Shown here: positions 28,050 through 39,909 of the stretch, in pieces
How the letters are laid out: the number at the start of each line of letters is the position of its first letter
Position numbering within the stretch: position 1 is the first letter of the stretch
Source: Sphagnum compactum
Taxonomy: Eukaryota; Bryophyta; Sphagnopsida; Sphagnales
Direction of reading: 5' to 3'
DNA: 64,000 nucleotides
NCBI GenBank assembly: GCA_965153455.1
Contig: OZ234504.1
Coordinates: forward strand, 1,364,001-1,428,000
The notes under the pieces: generated by a model
Databases searched by the model: none
Told to the model about the DNA's origin: nothing
Seen by the model: only the letters and a program-made list of their open reading frames with translations
Made by a program: the position numbers and the translations under genes

Positions 28050-29300
28050 TGGAGTGCATGCCCTTCATTTTCTACAAATATTTGCCTCATTTTGATCTAG
28101 CCTACTTAGAGGGGTAAGCTTGTAATTGTCACTCGTAGTCAAGGTACAATTTCTAGACCTCAACAAAGCCTCTTGCAACACAAAACCCCTCACGCATATG
28201 GCAAGCAAAATAGGGGAGGTTTTGGAAATAGAGGTAATGGATTTTTTACATCAAATGGCCCACGGGACAAATGATTATGGTAGAAATGGCCAACCTAAAG
28301 AAATTAGCATTAGAATTCCCTCACTTGAAGGAATAATCCTAGGGATCGTAATCTCATAGAAAATAATTTATTTAGGGCTATTGAACCAATGTGTAACACC
28401 CTTTTCTACTTGTCATCTTGCATTCCACATGCCACACCAAGCTCCTCGCATTGCCTCTTTTAACTCCTAGTTACCTACACACCCCATGGCACACTAGTGG
28501 GCATAAGGTCAATGGGGTCCAAGTTAAAGGGGCTAAAAAAGCTTGGGTGTGGAAGTAAGATTCTTAGTGGAAAAAAGCTAAGAGAATTAGAACGGAGGCC
28601 TAAGTTGCCTACCTTCACAACATGCCAAAAATCCCTTAGGTCTTAAGACTTTCAAACCCACTAAGTTAAAAGAAAAAAACCTTAAAAACTTTGTAATGAC
28701 GAAACAAGATGAAGGGCCAACCAAATGGGCTAAAACCTCACCTACAAATAAGGTTCTAATCGGATCACAAGCTATCGATAGGGAGTGGGAACCAAACATG
28801 TTTAGTGGAAAAAGCATGGCGGTGCCCTTACATGTCACCCAAGAGTTTAAACTATGTGATGCTAGCAAGGAGTTTGGAATTGAAACCTATTTTGCACTTT
28901 GCCTACAATCACCTTGGCATCGAGGCAAGGGAAGCTAATTGGTAGCCAACTTGATCTTAGCAAGATTCCTAAACATTTTAGAATCAAAAAATAATTCTAT
29001 GACTTGTCTTTGGATTTTAAAAAATAGAATTCAAATAAACCAGAAATCGTAACTTTTAAATAACCCAATTACAATTGGATGAAAAGGAACCAAGCTTAGC
29101 TCTCTAGGAAGGTGAGGAACCAACCTTGGACCCAATACATTCTCGAATGGAAGGGTTTCAAGGGAAACAAAAAAAATTGGAGGAAGAAAGAAAGGTTCCT
29201 CCAACCAAAGGTGCGGGGAGGAAAGGAGGCATCCCCCGACTTTCATCTAGCTTTGATGCATCATTCGGATTCAAATAAGAAAAGGCTAAACTAGTCGACT
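28050..29300 (+). pseudogene. Old LINE, ORF1 remnant (DUF4283 tail and nucleocapsid)
   Basis: A plus-strand relic of LINE ORF1. KVQFLDL, MASKIGEVLEIE, ISIRIPSLEG and, after a stop, IIYLGLLNQC align with the younger element's KVQFLDL, MASKLGEVLDIK, GYIRIPSMAKG and ILYSGLPNQC. Further on, TKQDEGPTKWAKTSPTNK and neighbouring phrases are linker-like. The frame is broken by many stops, and the zinc-knuckle region after NQC has decayed. It ends where the younger minus-strand LINE begins. Confidence 0.75.
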
Positions 29301-29434
29301 TTAAACCTTTCATTTTTTGAAGCTTTAAACATCAACCCATTACTTGATTCCCAAGAACTCAAAACACATTTATGGCCTGTCCTTAATCAGGTCTTAGTGT
29401 GAACCCCGGAGAGGGGAGGGAAGCAACAGCCCCT

Positions 29435-32400
29435 TCAATCATTAGAAAAGTTCAAATAGTACAAGGGGGGGAGGAAATGCCACCCAATGGTGGCATTGTC
29501 CTTCCCGAGAATGTTCATATGCAGCCATTCCTTCCTAAAGGCTAACTCAATGCTAGACTGGATGTCGGGGTCCTTGGTGGGGCGGTGAGATCTAATAGCC
29601 TTCCAAGTGGCCATACCGACCTCAACCGTCGCCACCCAGGCCTGGAGGAGGACTTTCTTGAGGGAGTAAACGTCACCAAAGTGTCTTCGGCACCTTTCGG
29701 ACCAGAGGTGGTACAGAATGAAACTACGAAGGATGTCGAGAGGTTGTCTGGGATAAGTGAAGCCGCCAATGTGGTACGCGAGGAGCCCAAGGGGGTCTTC
29801 CTCTCTCTCTAGGACCGCTTCTCCGACAAGCACGAACGGCCAGGAGGGGGTGAAGTCGTCGGGCGCTCTCCATTCGTCCCAGATTCTTTTGTAAGCTTCC
29901 CACGCTCGTTGGGCCATGGGGCACTCGAGTAAGCAGTGTTGGGGAGATTCCTCGGCACCCGAGTCGCAAACTTTGCATTGGGTGGGGATCCCCATGAGTT
30001 GGAGCCAAGTGCCCACCGGGAGTCCCTGGTTGAGGGTTAGCCAAACGAGCGTGCCCACCTTCCTTGGGCGAGTGTTGTGCCAGATTCTCGTGATCACTTG
30101 GGAGGTTGTGGAGTTCTGAAGGTTGAAACCTTATATGAAGGCGAGCATGCTTGGGGTGTGCGCCCTTTTCCGGGCGTTGTTGTAGCCCCTCTTGGCGGTG
30201 TACCCAAAGAACAGGGCGTCCCCGAGGTGTGGAGAGGTTTGCCAGTGCCACTCCCCTGGGTCCCATGGGAGGTCCTTTATGAACCCAGTTTCAAAGACCC
30301 AGTGGGTAGGGGCTTCTTGCTTGTGGCCTGCAAATCTTTGGCAACTTTGAGGGCCGCCCCGAGTCTTTCTTGTGAAAGGACTCTAACTGGGCTAAAGTTT
30401 GCCGTGGAGATGGTGATCACCTGATGGGTCGCGGCTTAGATGCGCCCGTTGGGCGCTAACTTCTTGAATTCTATCACGCTGGCTTGGCCCGGGGCGGATT
30501 CAAGCACAAAGTAAACCCAATCGAGTGGGGTGCCCGAATCAAGAGTCGGATTGCTGATCCAGTCTCCCGCTTGGGGGTGGCTGATGCACTCATATGGGCG
30601 CCATGGGATGCTAGCCGTGATGACATCCTTGCATCGTTTGTTTGATGCGTGGTAGCTCATCCCTAGTTCGGAGAGGCTTTTCCATTCTTTGTCTACGGGG
30701 TTCCACAGATCCTTGATCCGTGAGCATTCGAGGCGCGCGAATGCGCTTCCTTCTCTCAGGCCACCTATTTCGAGCGGGGTGCCGTTTGAGTTGAGGATCG
30801 ACGGGTTGCCAAATAGGGGCTGCCTGAGGGTTTCATCCGCGTTGGTTGGATTTGCTTTTGTCAGACCCGGCCTCACATTTAACCAAGCTCCGACTACGCT
30901 TTTCCACATTGAGCAACGGATCCTCTTGAGCTTGGGTGCGGCGAAAAGCCAATTGATGTCAGGGGTGTTGGGGCCTTTTCCATGGACGAGGAGTCTGATC
31001 TGATCGGCCTTGTGCCTCACCAGCTCCTTCCATGGCTCCTCGCCCAGGGCAAGTCCTCTGACCAACAACTTGGCCAGCAAGGCCTCGGATTGAGTCTTTG
31101 GGTCTATGATGCCCAGGCCCCCTTGGGCGGTCGGGAGCACCAGCGTGTCCCATTTGACCTTGGCACGCGCAGGCGCGTCCTTGCCACTCCAAATGAAATT
31201 CTTGACTACCCCCCTGACCTGGGCGCACATCCGCGGGTTGGGGTTCCAACACGCGACTAGATACCACATTGAGGCAAGTAGGACCTGGTTTGCTACCAGG
31301 ATCCTTCTAGCCAAGGAGAGGCAATTATGGCTCCTGTTGATGAGCTTGCTTTTGAGGGCGATCATCATTTTATCGAAGTTTGCTTCGGAGGGTAGGTGAA
31401 ATCCTACCTGGATACCCAGGTATCGGGTACCCTCTCCTTCCAGTACCCATCTAAGACCAACCTCCCCGCCTCAACTCCAAGTCCTTTCTTTCTTGTTGGC
31501 CTAGATGGCGGCCGATTTATGCCAATTGATTTTGGCTCCAGAGGCTTGGCAAAAAAGCTTGAAGACGCTTTGAGCCTTGTCCATATTGTGAGGGGATCCT
31601 CTAAGGTATAGGGCGGTATCATCCACGAATGTTTGGTCTCTGATGAGGCCTCCCCTGGGCAGGGATAAGCCCTCCACTCCGTACTTGGGGTCGGCCATCA
31701 TGTATCCAAGAACGTCGGTGGCGAGAATGAATAAGTAGGGCCCTAGGGGGCAGCCGTGTCTCACGGAACGGCCAGTTTGAAGTTTGGTCCAATGGCGCCG
31801 TTTACTTTGATGGCTGATGAGGCCGCTTGGTAGAGCGATTTGACCCAGCGCACCCAGGTGTCATTGAAACCGAGTTTCTCCAACACCTTGAAGAGGAATC
31901 CCCATTCGATTCTGTTGAAGGCTTTCTCGAAGTCTAGCAGGAGCAGGACCAGGTCCTGATCGCATTCTTCGGCCCATTCGATGGCTTCTTGGGCTATGAA
32001 TGCGTTGTTGAGAATGGATCTACCTTCCACAAAGCCCGTCTGATTAGGTATGATTATATGTGGGAGGGCTGCTTGGACTCTTCCCGTGAGCGTTTTCGCC
32101 AGGATTTTGTACGAGCTGTCGAGGAGGGTTATCGGTCTCCAGTTGCTGAGTCTTGCGTAGTCGCCAGACTTGGGGATGAGCGTGATCAGGCCTTTGTTGA
32201 TGTAGGCCGAGGTTTCTCTCGCGTTGAGCATAGCCGTGAAGGCTCTAAGAAGATCCGGCGCAACTTTTTGTGCGCATTCATGGAAGAATTCCATGGGGAC
32301 GCCGTCGTGTCCGAGCACCTTTCCTTTGGGTAGGGCGCGGATAGCATCATGGATCTCTGTTAGCGTGAGGTTTCTGGTCAGGTTCGAGTTTGTGTCGCCC

Positions 32401-33873
32401 GTGACCTTGGTCGGGACGCTGAGCCAACATTGTTTTTGGGCTTTCGCGATGCCGGGGGCGAGAGCGTCCGAGGTGTATAGGCGGGTGTAGTAATCAGTGA
32501 TAAAATGAATGAGGTCGCGTTGGCCCGTGATGGTTCCAGATTCAGTTTCTAGCTCTCTCAGGAGGGCCTTCTTTTTCCCTATGCGATGGAAATCGAAAAA
32601 AGGCTTTGGAGCAGGTGTCTCCATACCTGAGCCACTTGGCTGAAGAGAGATGGCGGTCGCGCGCCACGGAATCTTGGAAGACTTCCGCGAGCTTGCCTTG
32701 AATGTCGGAGAGGATGTCTCTCACCTCCACGTTTGACGGGTCTCTTTGAAGCTGGATTTCCGCCAGCTGTATTTCTTTGGCGTGTGTCCTAACGTGCGTA
32801 CCCTGCGCACGCTTTTTTTCTCTTGCAAGACGCGTGTTACTGTGCATGACTCTCCCGATTGCCGCCTCGAGCCAGGCCGGCCAATCTTGGTCGTACGGGG
32901 CGCAACTGATCCCCGTCCCATGCTTCCAACATCGTTTGTTTACTCTTATCTTCGTTCAGCAAGGAGGTGTCGAAGAAGCGCGGAGGGTTACCAGGGGGGG
33001 GTGTTGCCCCCACACCGTGATGATTAAAGGCGAGTGGTTTGAGAGTTTTCTTACGGACGTCGCGGTCTCTATTCTACCTCCCCTTTCGTCTATGTCTTGT
33101 GAGATCATGAATTTGTCAATTCGTGACACGGCCGAACGCGCGCCTGATCTCCCATTGTCATAGGTGAACTCCTTTTTTGACATCTTTCGGAAGCTATTGA
33201 GCCGCCATGCGTCGACAAGTCCATAGTGCAAGGTCATGTGATGCCAAGAGGCTGCCTCCCTCCTGTGCATTTGTCTCTCACCGGAGGTGCCTCTGCGGTC
33301 GGTTTCTTCAAGGTGATTGAAGTCGCCTCCCATGATGATGTGGTCCGAAGTGAATTCGGCTTGGATTATCTTCCGCCAGAGTGGGGCTCTGTCGTTGGAG
33401 GAGCGTGGGGCGTAGATATTAACGATGGTTAGGGACCCGTTGTTGGAGGATTGGAGCGTGATGAATTGCGCACGCCCTTCCATCAGGATTCCGTGTTCTT
33501 TGACGAGTGGAGCAATCGCCTTGTCGACCAGAATTGTTGTGCCAGCGCTGATCCTTTGCGAGCGGCCCATGGGTATTTGTTCGTTCCAGAAGGAGCCGCC
33601 TCTCCAAAACTCGATTCCATGGGCGGAATTCTGAATTCCTTCTTTCCCGAGGTGGTGTTCTTGGATGAGGAAGATTTGGGGGGGGGCGGAGAGTGAGGCT
33701 AGCCAGGCCTTGATTTTTTTCGGCTTGGGCGAGTCGCCCTTCAGGCCCCTGACATTGAGGGAGGCCAGAGTTAGCGGTTTCTCAATCATAGGTGAGTTTG
33801 TTCCGGGCGGCTGGCTGGCCGATCGATCCCGGGGTCCTGTTTGTGTCACTTGACGGTTGCTCTTAATCCCCAT
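29435..33873 (-). pseudogene. LINE ORF2: endonuclease, reverse transcriptase, zinc-binding domain (broken)
   Basis: Reads right to left from the ATG at 33871-33873. The APE-type endonuclease spans about 33790-33000 (LASLNVRGLKG, IFLIQEHHLG, VNIYAPRSSNDR, MGGDFNHLEETD, SRIDKFMIS, SNHSPLII). The reverse transcriptase spans about 32400-31500 (LPKGKVLGHDGVPMEFF, LIPKSGD, NWRPITLLDSSYKILAK, NQTGFVEGRSI, LLLLDFEKAFNRI, RHGCPLGPYLF and the catalytic FVDDTALYL). A C-terminal zf-RVT domain follows at about 30100-29700 (QCKVC...HCLLEC). Breaks seen: frame changes near 32.95, 32.6, 31.76 and 30.1-30.4 kb, and an in-frame TAG near 31501 (IW to stop). The product would nick target DNA and copy the RNA by target-primed reverse transcription. 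Confidence 0.9.
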
Positions 33874-36640
33874 CGTTCTCCTCTCGCTCAGCGCGGGTGA
33901 GGGTGTCGTTGTCTATTCGAAGGGGAATCAACGTCGTGATGTTTAGCTTGGAGTATCTTTTTTTCCTTGCCGCCTGTGGGGAGGCTTGGATGCTCACCGA
34001 ACGATTCTTATTTTCTTGTCGGGTCATGTTCTCTGCTTCGGTCTTCATCAACAAGTTGTGCGCCGGGGCTACGAATTCAACCTCGTTATTCATGCCCGGT
34101 ATGAGATCCAAAGCTTTCCAATGCAAGTGGCGCTTGTTCTGTATGCTCAAGGCGTTTGTTTCGGTATCTATGTGAGCTAGAATGGTGCATTCCATGCCCC
34201 CTCTACTCGTCTCCTCTTGCCAACTCCATTCCAGTTGGGGCCGGTCTTTAAGTGTTAGCCTGTACCTTAGGACCTTCTCTTCTAGTTCCACTTCTATGCG
34301 TTGCATGAGGTCTGCCCAGGCAAAGCTGTGTGACCATTCTGTTTCTGCTCGGCCCGTGATTCTTATGTTGAGCGTGAGATTCGGCCGGGCTTGATTCTTG
34401 GAGTGCACTAGCGTCTCCTTCTAGGAGTTCTTCTCCCTGACCAGGACTGGCCACACTCTGGCTCTAAAGAATTCACGGTTTGGTGGAACATGGATGCCAA
34501 GGGAGGTGAAGAAAGAGGGGGGTACCTCAGAGTGCAATTGTCCTCTCTTCCCTCCCAGCGTTGCCTCCTGTTGCGGGGTGCAAGGGAGGGGCTGATGAGA
34601 TTCTTGTCGGGGCGAGGCGAGTTTGGGGACGTGCCTCCTTTGTCCTTGGAAGGTCCATCCTTCCATGGCGTCTTCTTGGAGTTTATTGCGCAGATCCGCC
34701 CCTCGGTTTCCTTCGCGTGGGCTGGCGAAGGGGTTGGCGTTTGCTTCCAAAGCGGGCGCTTGTGGGCTGGCCGTTCCCAACAGTCCAAAGCTTAGTCTAG
34801 CCTTTGGTGTCGAGTCTCTTTCTGGACGCCATTCGGCATCATCTTGAGTTTTGCTCTTGGTGTGGCTTGGAGACTCTGGGGGCTTGGTCATGTCCTGGTC
34901 CTTCTGATCGACGGACGTCGAGCTCCATTGGCCGGGATCCAATGCTAAGCTTTCGGCATGTTTTTTGATCTGTTCGTTCGATTGTACATGCTCGTTGAGG
35001 TCTTTGCTTCCAAGCGCGCTTTGCCTTTCCCCGCAGTTTGAGGGTCCGTTGGAGCTTTCTGGGTGGGGCCCAGCTTTCTTTCTCGGGTTGCGCCTTGAGG
35101 TGGCGGGCATGCGTTCGAAAACCTCCCTAAGTTCGCGTTTGGGAGGGAGTTGTGATGAGCTGGCCCTTCTTGAGGCTTGATTTTGTTGGTGTTGCAGATC
35201 TGGGCGTGATGCCCGAATTTGCGACACTTCCGACATTGGTTCGGAAGTCCTGAGTAGAGAATCCTCTGGCGGATTGTATCCGTGGCTGAAGCGCCTTTCG
35301 CCATGGAGGGGATCCTAATGTATCCCGCCAGCTTCGCTATATCTCTGACTTCGATAGTTACCATGGGGCCAGCTGGTCTCTTCATGTATGAGTCGGCAGC
35401 TTTGATATCCAGCACTTCGCCGAGTTTGCTTGCCATGATGGTAAGCGCTCTTGCATTTCGGAACTGTTCGTGTAGGTCGAGGAACTGGACTTTGATCGTG
35501 TGCGTGAGGAGCGCTTCCGCTCCTTACGCGCTAGCATCAAAGTTTGGTGTGTATCTTGAGAAGGAGAGGCTAAGTCCACTCCACTCAACCGTTGTAAGCT
35601 TCTTGGTTGAGATGGCGCCTTCCTCGTTCTCGAAGAGGATCAGGAAATAGCCTCGTGTGAGGAGCGTGGCTGAGGTGAACGTTGCCAGGACGTGGAGCTT
35701 CAAGCATTCATGTAGAGCTTTGAAGGTCGCTCTTCCTCCCAGAGTTCGTCCTATTACTGTTCGGCGAGCTTTTTTGGCTGCGTTGCCTTGCATTTCGAGC
35801 ACCATGTCCGCTGGGAACTCCGCTTCTAACTCCAAACTGTAATCCACCGGCAATGGACCTTGGATGTCCCCCCCTGGAGAAGGTTGTTCCTGGTCTGCTT
35901 CCTGAGTGCGTGATTAGAGTCGGGTTGGGAGGAGCCGCTGTGGGGGTGGTCGATTTTTTCCTTGATTCGCTTCTCTCGCTCGGTTCCTTTGCTCTGGCGG
36001 CTGAGATATCTTCTCTCGCCACTTGCCTTGCGGCGGCGGTGCCCAAGCTCTCCTGGTCCGGTCTTTGCCCAACATTTGCAGAAAAGGATTCCGGAATGCG
36101 AGAAAGAGAGGGGGATTGCTTTGGGAGTACCTGGGTGAGAGAAGGTCTGCCAGTCGCCTCGACCGCGCTCGTTGTGGCTCGTGTCGAGATGTCCGGGTGG
36201 GCGATCGTCGAAGGTGACTGTTGGGGGTGACCTTCGCGCGTATCTCCATCGCTCCTTACCGAGATCGCTTGCGCGCTTTTGTTTGGGAGCTGACATCTCG
36301 TCGGGTCACTGAGAGTGGCCGAGTTCTCCGACGCTCGGATCGCGTTCTTCCCGTCTTTGCTAAGGGAACTTCCAGGGAGGGGAGAGTTTGGCGCCGAGGG
36401 AGCTTCGCGGGATCCTTGCGCCGGTAGAAGAAAAGATCCGTTGGTGAAAAGTGGATCCTCGTTGCTTGTCGGAGCGGGAAAACGGGCGCCACCACCGCTA
36501 GGGTTCGATTTTTTGAATTTGCCGAAACCTTGCCGTGCGCTACGCCCGGCTTTCCTAATCCTGTCAGCCACAAGAAAGAATTCATTGAGTCTGGAAATCT
36601 GGAGATCATAAGATTCTGAATGAATATTCATCTTTACCAT
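33863..36640 (-). pseudogene. LINE ORF1: RNA-binding/gag-like protein (broken)
   Basis: Reads right to left: a low-complexity Ser/Pro/Arg-rich N-terminal part (36640-35900), a DUF4283 domain (35800-35530: RTVIGRTLGGRATFKALHE, TRGYFLILFENEEGA, LSFSRYTPNFD), then an in-frame TAA at about 35524. The same frame continues with KVQFLDLHEQF, MASKLGEVLDIK, GYIRIPSMAKG and a CCHC knuckle CRKCRKFGHHAQIC (C-x2-C-x4-H-x4-C). A charged linker follows, and a C-terminal domain (34408-33863: ITGRAETEWSHSFAW, PQLEWSWQEETSRGGMEC). Frameshifts near 35.85, 35.2 and 34.4 kb break it. The final stop overlaps the ORF2 start within ATGGGGATTAA. Confidence 0.88.
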
Positions 36641-36779
36641 CTAAAAGCGCTCAGAAATTGATCAAGAAAAGGTGCATTGTGCTTAGGAATGAGCAAGTCT
36701 CTCTGATACGTGCCCAGGGAGCGGAGAGCCCAACCGCTCTGGGGTATTTATTTGCTGCAAAACCACAAATATTCCTAGT

Positions 36780-37010
36780 TCACCTATTGGTATCAGGTTG
36801 GATGATAACATGAAGGATCAATGCATAGTGCTCTCCACCAAAGTTGAACTGAAAGCTCACATCTCCATTGAATTATTAAAAAACATTTGAAGATACCACT
36901 AGAATCAGACTTCAACGAAGATTTCCAATTTAAATGGTATTGGTGCTCAAACTCAGAAAGTTGGAAGGTTTCAAATGCACAATTTTAAATGCACATTCTG
37001 ATTTGTAACT
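36780..37010 (+). pseudogene. Old LINE, ORF1 C-terminal remnant
   Basis: On the plus strand, FQFKWYWCSNSESWKVSNAQF-type sequence near 36925-36990 resembles PQLEWSWQEETSRGGMECTI of the younger LINE ORF1. It lies directly beyond the 5' end of the younger element and before the old endonuclease remnant, so it fits as the other half of the split old ORF1. The alignment is short and by eye. Confidence 0.5.
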
Positions 37011-37220
37011 CATTTTTAAATATGAAAAAGAAAGAAAAATTTAAAATGGACGGGTGTGAACAAGTTAAATAACTCAACATGTTCAACATGTTAAACAACT
37101 CGATCAAGTTTGTTGGTCCAACCCAGATTGTTTTAATAGCACCAATGGGATTGATTTCTTCAAAGGATTCTCTTTTCTAAATCTTGTTATCCCCATGGGA
37201 TCCTCCCAAAGAATGAATTT

Positions 37221-37651
37221 GGAAACATCAATTCTACTAAATAGAAGCCTAACTTGTAAAAAATCATCAACCATAGTATAATCCTTCATGGTAGAATTCA
37301 ATTTGATGTTTTCCAAATCTTGGGTTTTGAAGCATTAGTAGTGATTAATGTGTACAATGCTAATGAATCAAAGGATAAAGCCCATATGTGGAAAAAAATT
37401 ATGAATGCAAATATTGAATGTTAATTGATTGTATGTGGAAACATCAATTCTACTAAATAGAAGCCTAACTCGTAAAAAATCATCAACCATAGTATAATCC
37501 TTCATGGTAGAATTCAATTTGATGTTTTCCAAATCTTGGGTTTTGAAGCATTAGTAGTGATTAATGTGTACAATGCTAATGAATCAACGGATAAAGCCCT
37601 TATAATGTGGAAAAAAATTATGACTGCAAATATTGAATGTTAATTGATTGT
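37221..37651. repeat. 216-bp tandem duplication in old LINE
   Basis: GGAAACATCAATTCTACTAA begins at 37221 and again at 37437. The two copies run almost identically through AATTATGA(A/C)TGCAAATATTGAATG. High identity compared with the decayed state of the element implies a recent local duplication. Confidence 0.9.
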
Positions 37652-37995
37652 AGTTATATCATCATAAGGCGGTAGTTACCATCACGAGGTAGTAGTTACC
37701 ATCCTAAGGTAAAATAATCAAACGTAGCTCTAGATTGAATTAAATGGTTTAACTTATTAATGGAGTAAATCTCTTAGCCTAGCTAAACTAGTGGACATCT
37801 TAATAATTTTTAATTACTAGTGATAAATTTTTACTTATCATTTCCTATTTACTAAAGGGATGAAGTTATTTTGGATAATTAAGTACATTTGTGGTTGATT
37901 TGTTAATCAATCACTTAGGGGATGAATGTGGGCCTTGCTTGGTCCTAAGGAGTAGATTAGGATAAGATAAATGTTAGATTAATATTTTCTTTGGT

Positions 37996-38021
37996 TTTTT
38001 TTTTTTTTTTTTTTTTTTTTC
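37996..38021. repeat. Poly-T run
   Basis: A homopolymer of about 24 T, inside the AT-rich insertion between the two old-LINE endonuclease pieces. It could be the reversed poly(A) tail of a small retroposon, but no element was recognised. Confidence 0.8.
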
Positions 38022-38639
38022 CATTTATGCTCTCTAGCCAAGTTTCTAAAACATGATCGTAATTGATGCAGAATGCAAAATTAATCCTTGCAATTAATTA
38101 AAGCCTTCACCATGGCAAGGCTACCGGGTCCTTGGTTATACATTGAAGCCACCCATTACATTGTGGGGGGTGATTTTAACCATCTAGTAAAGGTGGATTA
38201 GATCAGAAACATTAGGGTTAATAATATAGTTCCAACAAAGGAACTCCAATTCCACACAACAACACCTTGAACAACCTTGTTGGGAACATTAAAGAAAAAA
38301 AAAAACCTAATGCTCCAAGCTTGGAAAGGGGAGGGGGAAAAACCCTTCATTCGCAACGAAGGATGGGTTGACTAACTAGAGGTAGTTATCGGTACGGTCA
38401 AGTGCAATACATCCATGGCAAAGGAATTGAGGAAGGCAAAAAGAAGCTTAGTGAGATGCCTACAAAAGAAGATTTCCCCTTGCAAAAATTCAACTCTAAA
38501 GAAAGCCCACCATAATTCTTTCAAATGAATAGTGAGGTCTTGGCCCTTTATTTGTTGGTAGCCTTCCATGTTATGTTCTTTTTGGGTAGAACCTCAAAAT
38601 TAAATTATTTGAATAGGGGTTCAATAACTTTTATTCTTT

Positions 38640-39300
38640 AATTTGGTGATCATTCCAAGCTTGGGAATTAGTGTCCCATCATTTTTTTAGGAAGTATCTA
38701 TAAGATCTTAGCCAAGCTCCTAGTTAGAAGAATTCAAATTTTTTTTCCCCTAATGACATTAGACCCAATTAAATAGGCTTTGTTATTAGCATATGCCATC
38801 TTAGACAACAATTCTCAAGCCCAAGAAATAATGGAATGGGTAGTAGAAAGTAATGAACTTGGAACTTGTTTTGGTTTTTTTGGATTTTGAAAAAACCTTT
38901 AACAAAATTATATTGAGACTTCTTTTGTTTAAAGCCCTAGAAATGCTAAAGGTCAATCAACTATGGATCAAATGGGTTTCCTCCTTGTATTGGTTTTTCA
39001 CACTTGTTGTCAAGGTTAAGAGGGGGAATGTCAATGAACCTTTCCATCTTTCCATATTTCTTCACTAGTGCTACCCCCTTGGCGCCTTTCCTCTTCATCT
39101 TGGCCACCGATGTTCTAGGTTACTCCTTGGACAACTAGAACCATGGCATATAAGGGCTCAAGCTCTCTAAAGGAGGGACTCTCAACGATTAGCCCTTTGA
39201 AGCCCTCTTGGCCAAATTGGTGGCAAGAGGCATGACTCTTAGGGTTTGTTTATTCGCTCCTTTGGGATTTAAGGGAATGGCATTCAAAGTCCCCTAATAA
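38640..39300 (+). pseudogene. Old LINE, reverse-transcriptase remnant
   Basis: Plus-strand SIYKILAKLLVRRIQ, VFLDFEKTFNKI, ALEMLKVNQLWIKWVSSLY, LATDVLGY and EALLAKLVARGMTL align with SSYKILAKTLTGRVQ, LLLDFEKAFNRI, VLEKLGFNDTWVRWVKSLY, LATDVLGY and EALLAKLLVRGLAL of the younger element. The catalytic FxDD segment is missing through a deletion between the last two blocks. Multiple stops are present. Confidence 0.8.
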
Positions 39301-39706
39301 CTTTGTTGGGACCTTCCATTCTTCGGATATACTTCAAAAATTGGTCACTTGACCAATGTGAGCAAGAAACCAACAACTCCCAATCTCATTACCTTCATTA
39401 AATAATACAACTTGTCTCGTGTGAATCCCTAGCAAATTATTTCTAAGCTAATGAATGGCATCCCTCTTGCCCCTTTCTCTATCTTGGGACTTTATTTTCC
39501 TTGGTGATATATCATTAAGCCTAGAACTGAAACTAATTTTTGAACCCTTTTTTTAGGACCCATAAGGGAGTTTTGTTGTATGATAATCATCCCCTAGGCA
39601 TGGTCAAATCTTTTATCATGTTTTTTACAATATGGGCTAAGAGATGTAAATAACATTTTGATGATCAATATTCTAAACGTAAAATACTTCAACATGCTTG
39701 GACTTC

Positions 39707-39908
39707 CATAGTACCTTGGCCAATTTCACACTAATTATATTATTTTCAGAAATGTTGAAATTTTCAAAAAATATTTCTTCCAAATCAAAAACTATTGTGA
39801 AAGATAATAGTGAATATTTAGGAATATTCCATTTGTTGAAATGATTTTTTTCAAAATTAATTAATTAATTATTCGATGGGCATGTGTTGAAATGGCCAAG
39901 GTACTATG
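39707..39908. mobile_element. MITE with terminal inverted repeats and TA flanks
   Basis: About 200 bp, non-coding and AT-rich. The left end GTACCTTGGCCAATTTCA is mirrored by TGAAATGGCCAAGGTAC at the right end, and each end is flanked by TA. The palindrome extends to CATAGTACC and GGTACTATG. The TA flank suggests a Tc1/mariner (Stowaway-like) non-autonomous element. A decayed relative is at 14067-14245. Confidence 0.75.
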
Positions 39909-39909
39909 A

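Larger units (their letters stand above)
29400..36750 (-). mobile_element. Younger non-LTR retrotransposon (LINE, L1-like), inserted in an older LINE
   Basis: About 7.3 kb on the minus strand, clearly GC-richer than its AT-rich surroundings. It has ORF1 (DUF4283, CCHC knuckle) and ORF2 (APE-like endonuclease, reverse transcriptase, zf-RVT). Both are broken by frameshifts and at least two in-frame stops, so this copy is inactive as it stands. The 5' end is placed near 36750, where GC content drops just upstream of ORF1, and the 3' end just beyond the ORF2 stop at 29435. I found no clear poly(A) tail or target-site duplication, so the ends are approximate. Confidence 0.9.
37070..38300 (+). pseudogene. 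Old LINE, endonuclease remnant
   Basis: Plus-strand NGIDFFKGFSFLN, IPMGSSQRMN and VINVYNANESKDKAHMWKK align with HGIEFWRGGSFWNE, IPMGRSQRIS and VNIYAPRSSNDRAPLWRK of the younger LINE. GGDFNHLVKVD near 38168 aligns with GGDFNHLEETD. A 216-bp segment is tandemly duplicated inside (37221-37436 and 37437-37651). About 500 AT-rich bases (37655-38150) separate the two endonuclease pieces and look like an insertion. Confidence 0.75.

Noticed and set aside
29300-29434. A poly(A) tail and target-site duplication for the younger LINE
   Set aside because: No A/T homopolymer or matching flanks could be identified with confidence at the two ends.
29585-36611. Many long plus-strand frames in the GC-rich block
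   Set aside because: They are antisense shadows of the LINE ORF1/ORF2; the minus-strand frames carry the domain motifs.
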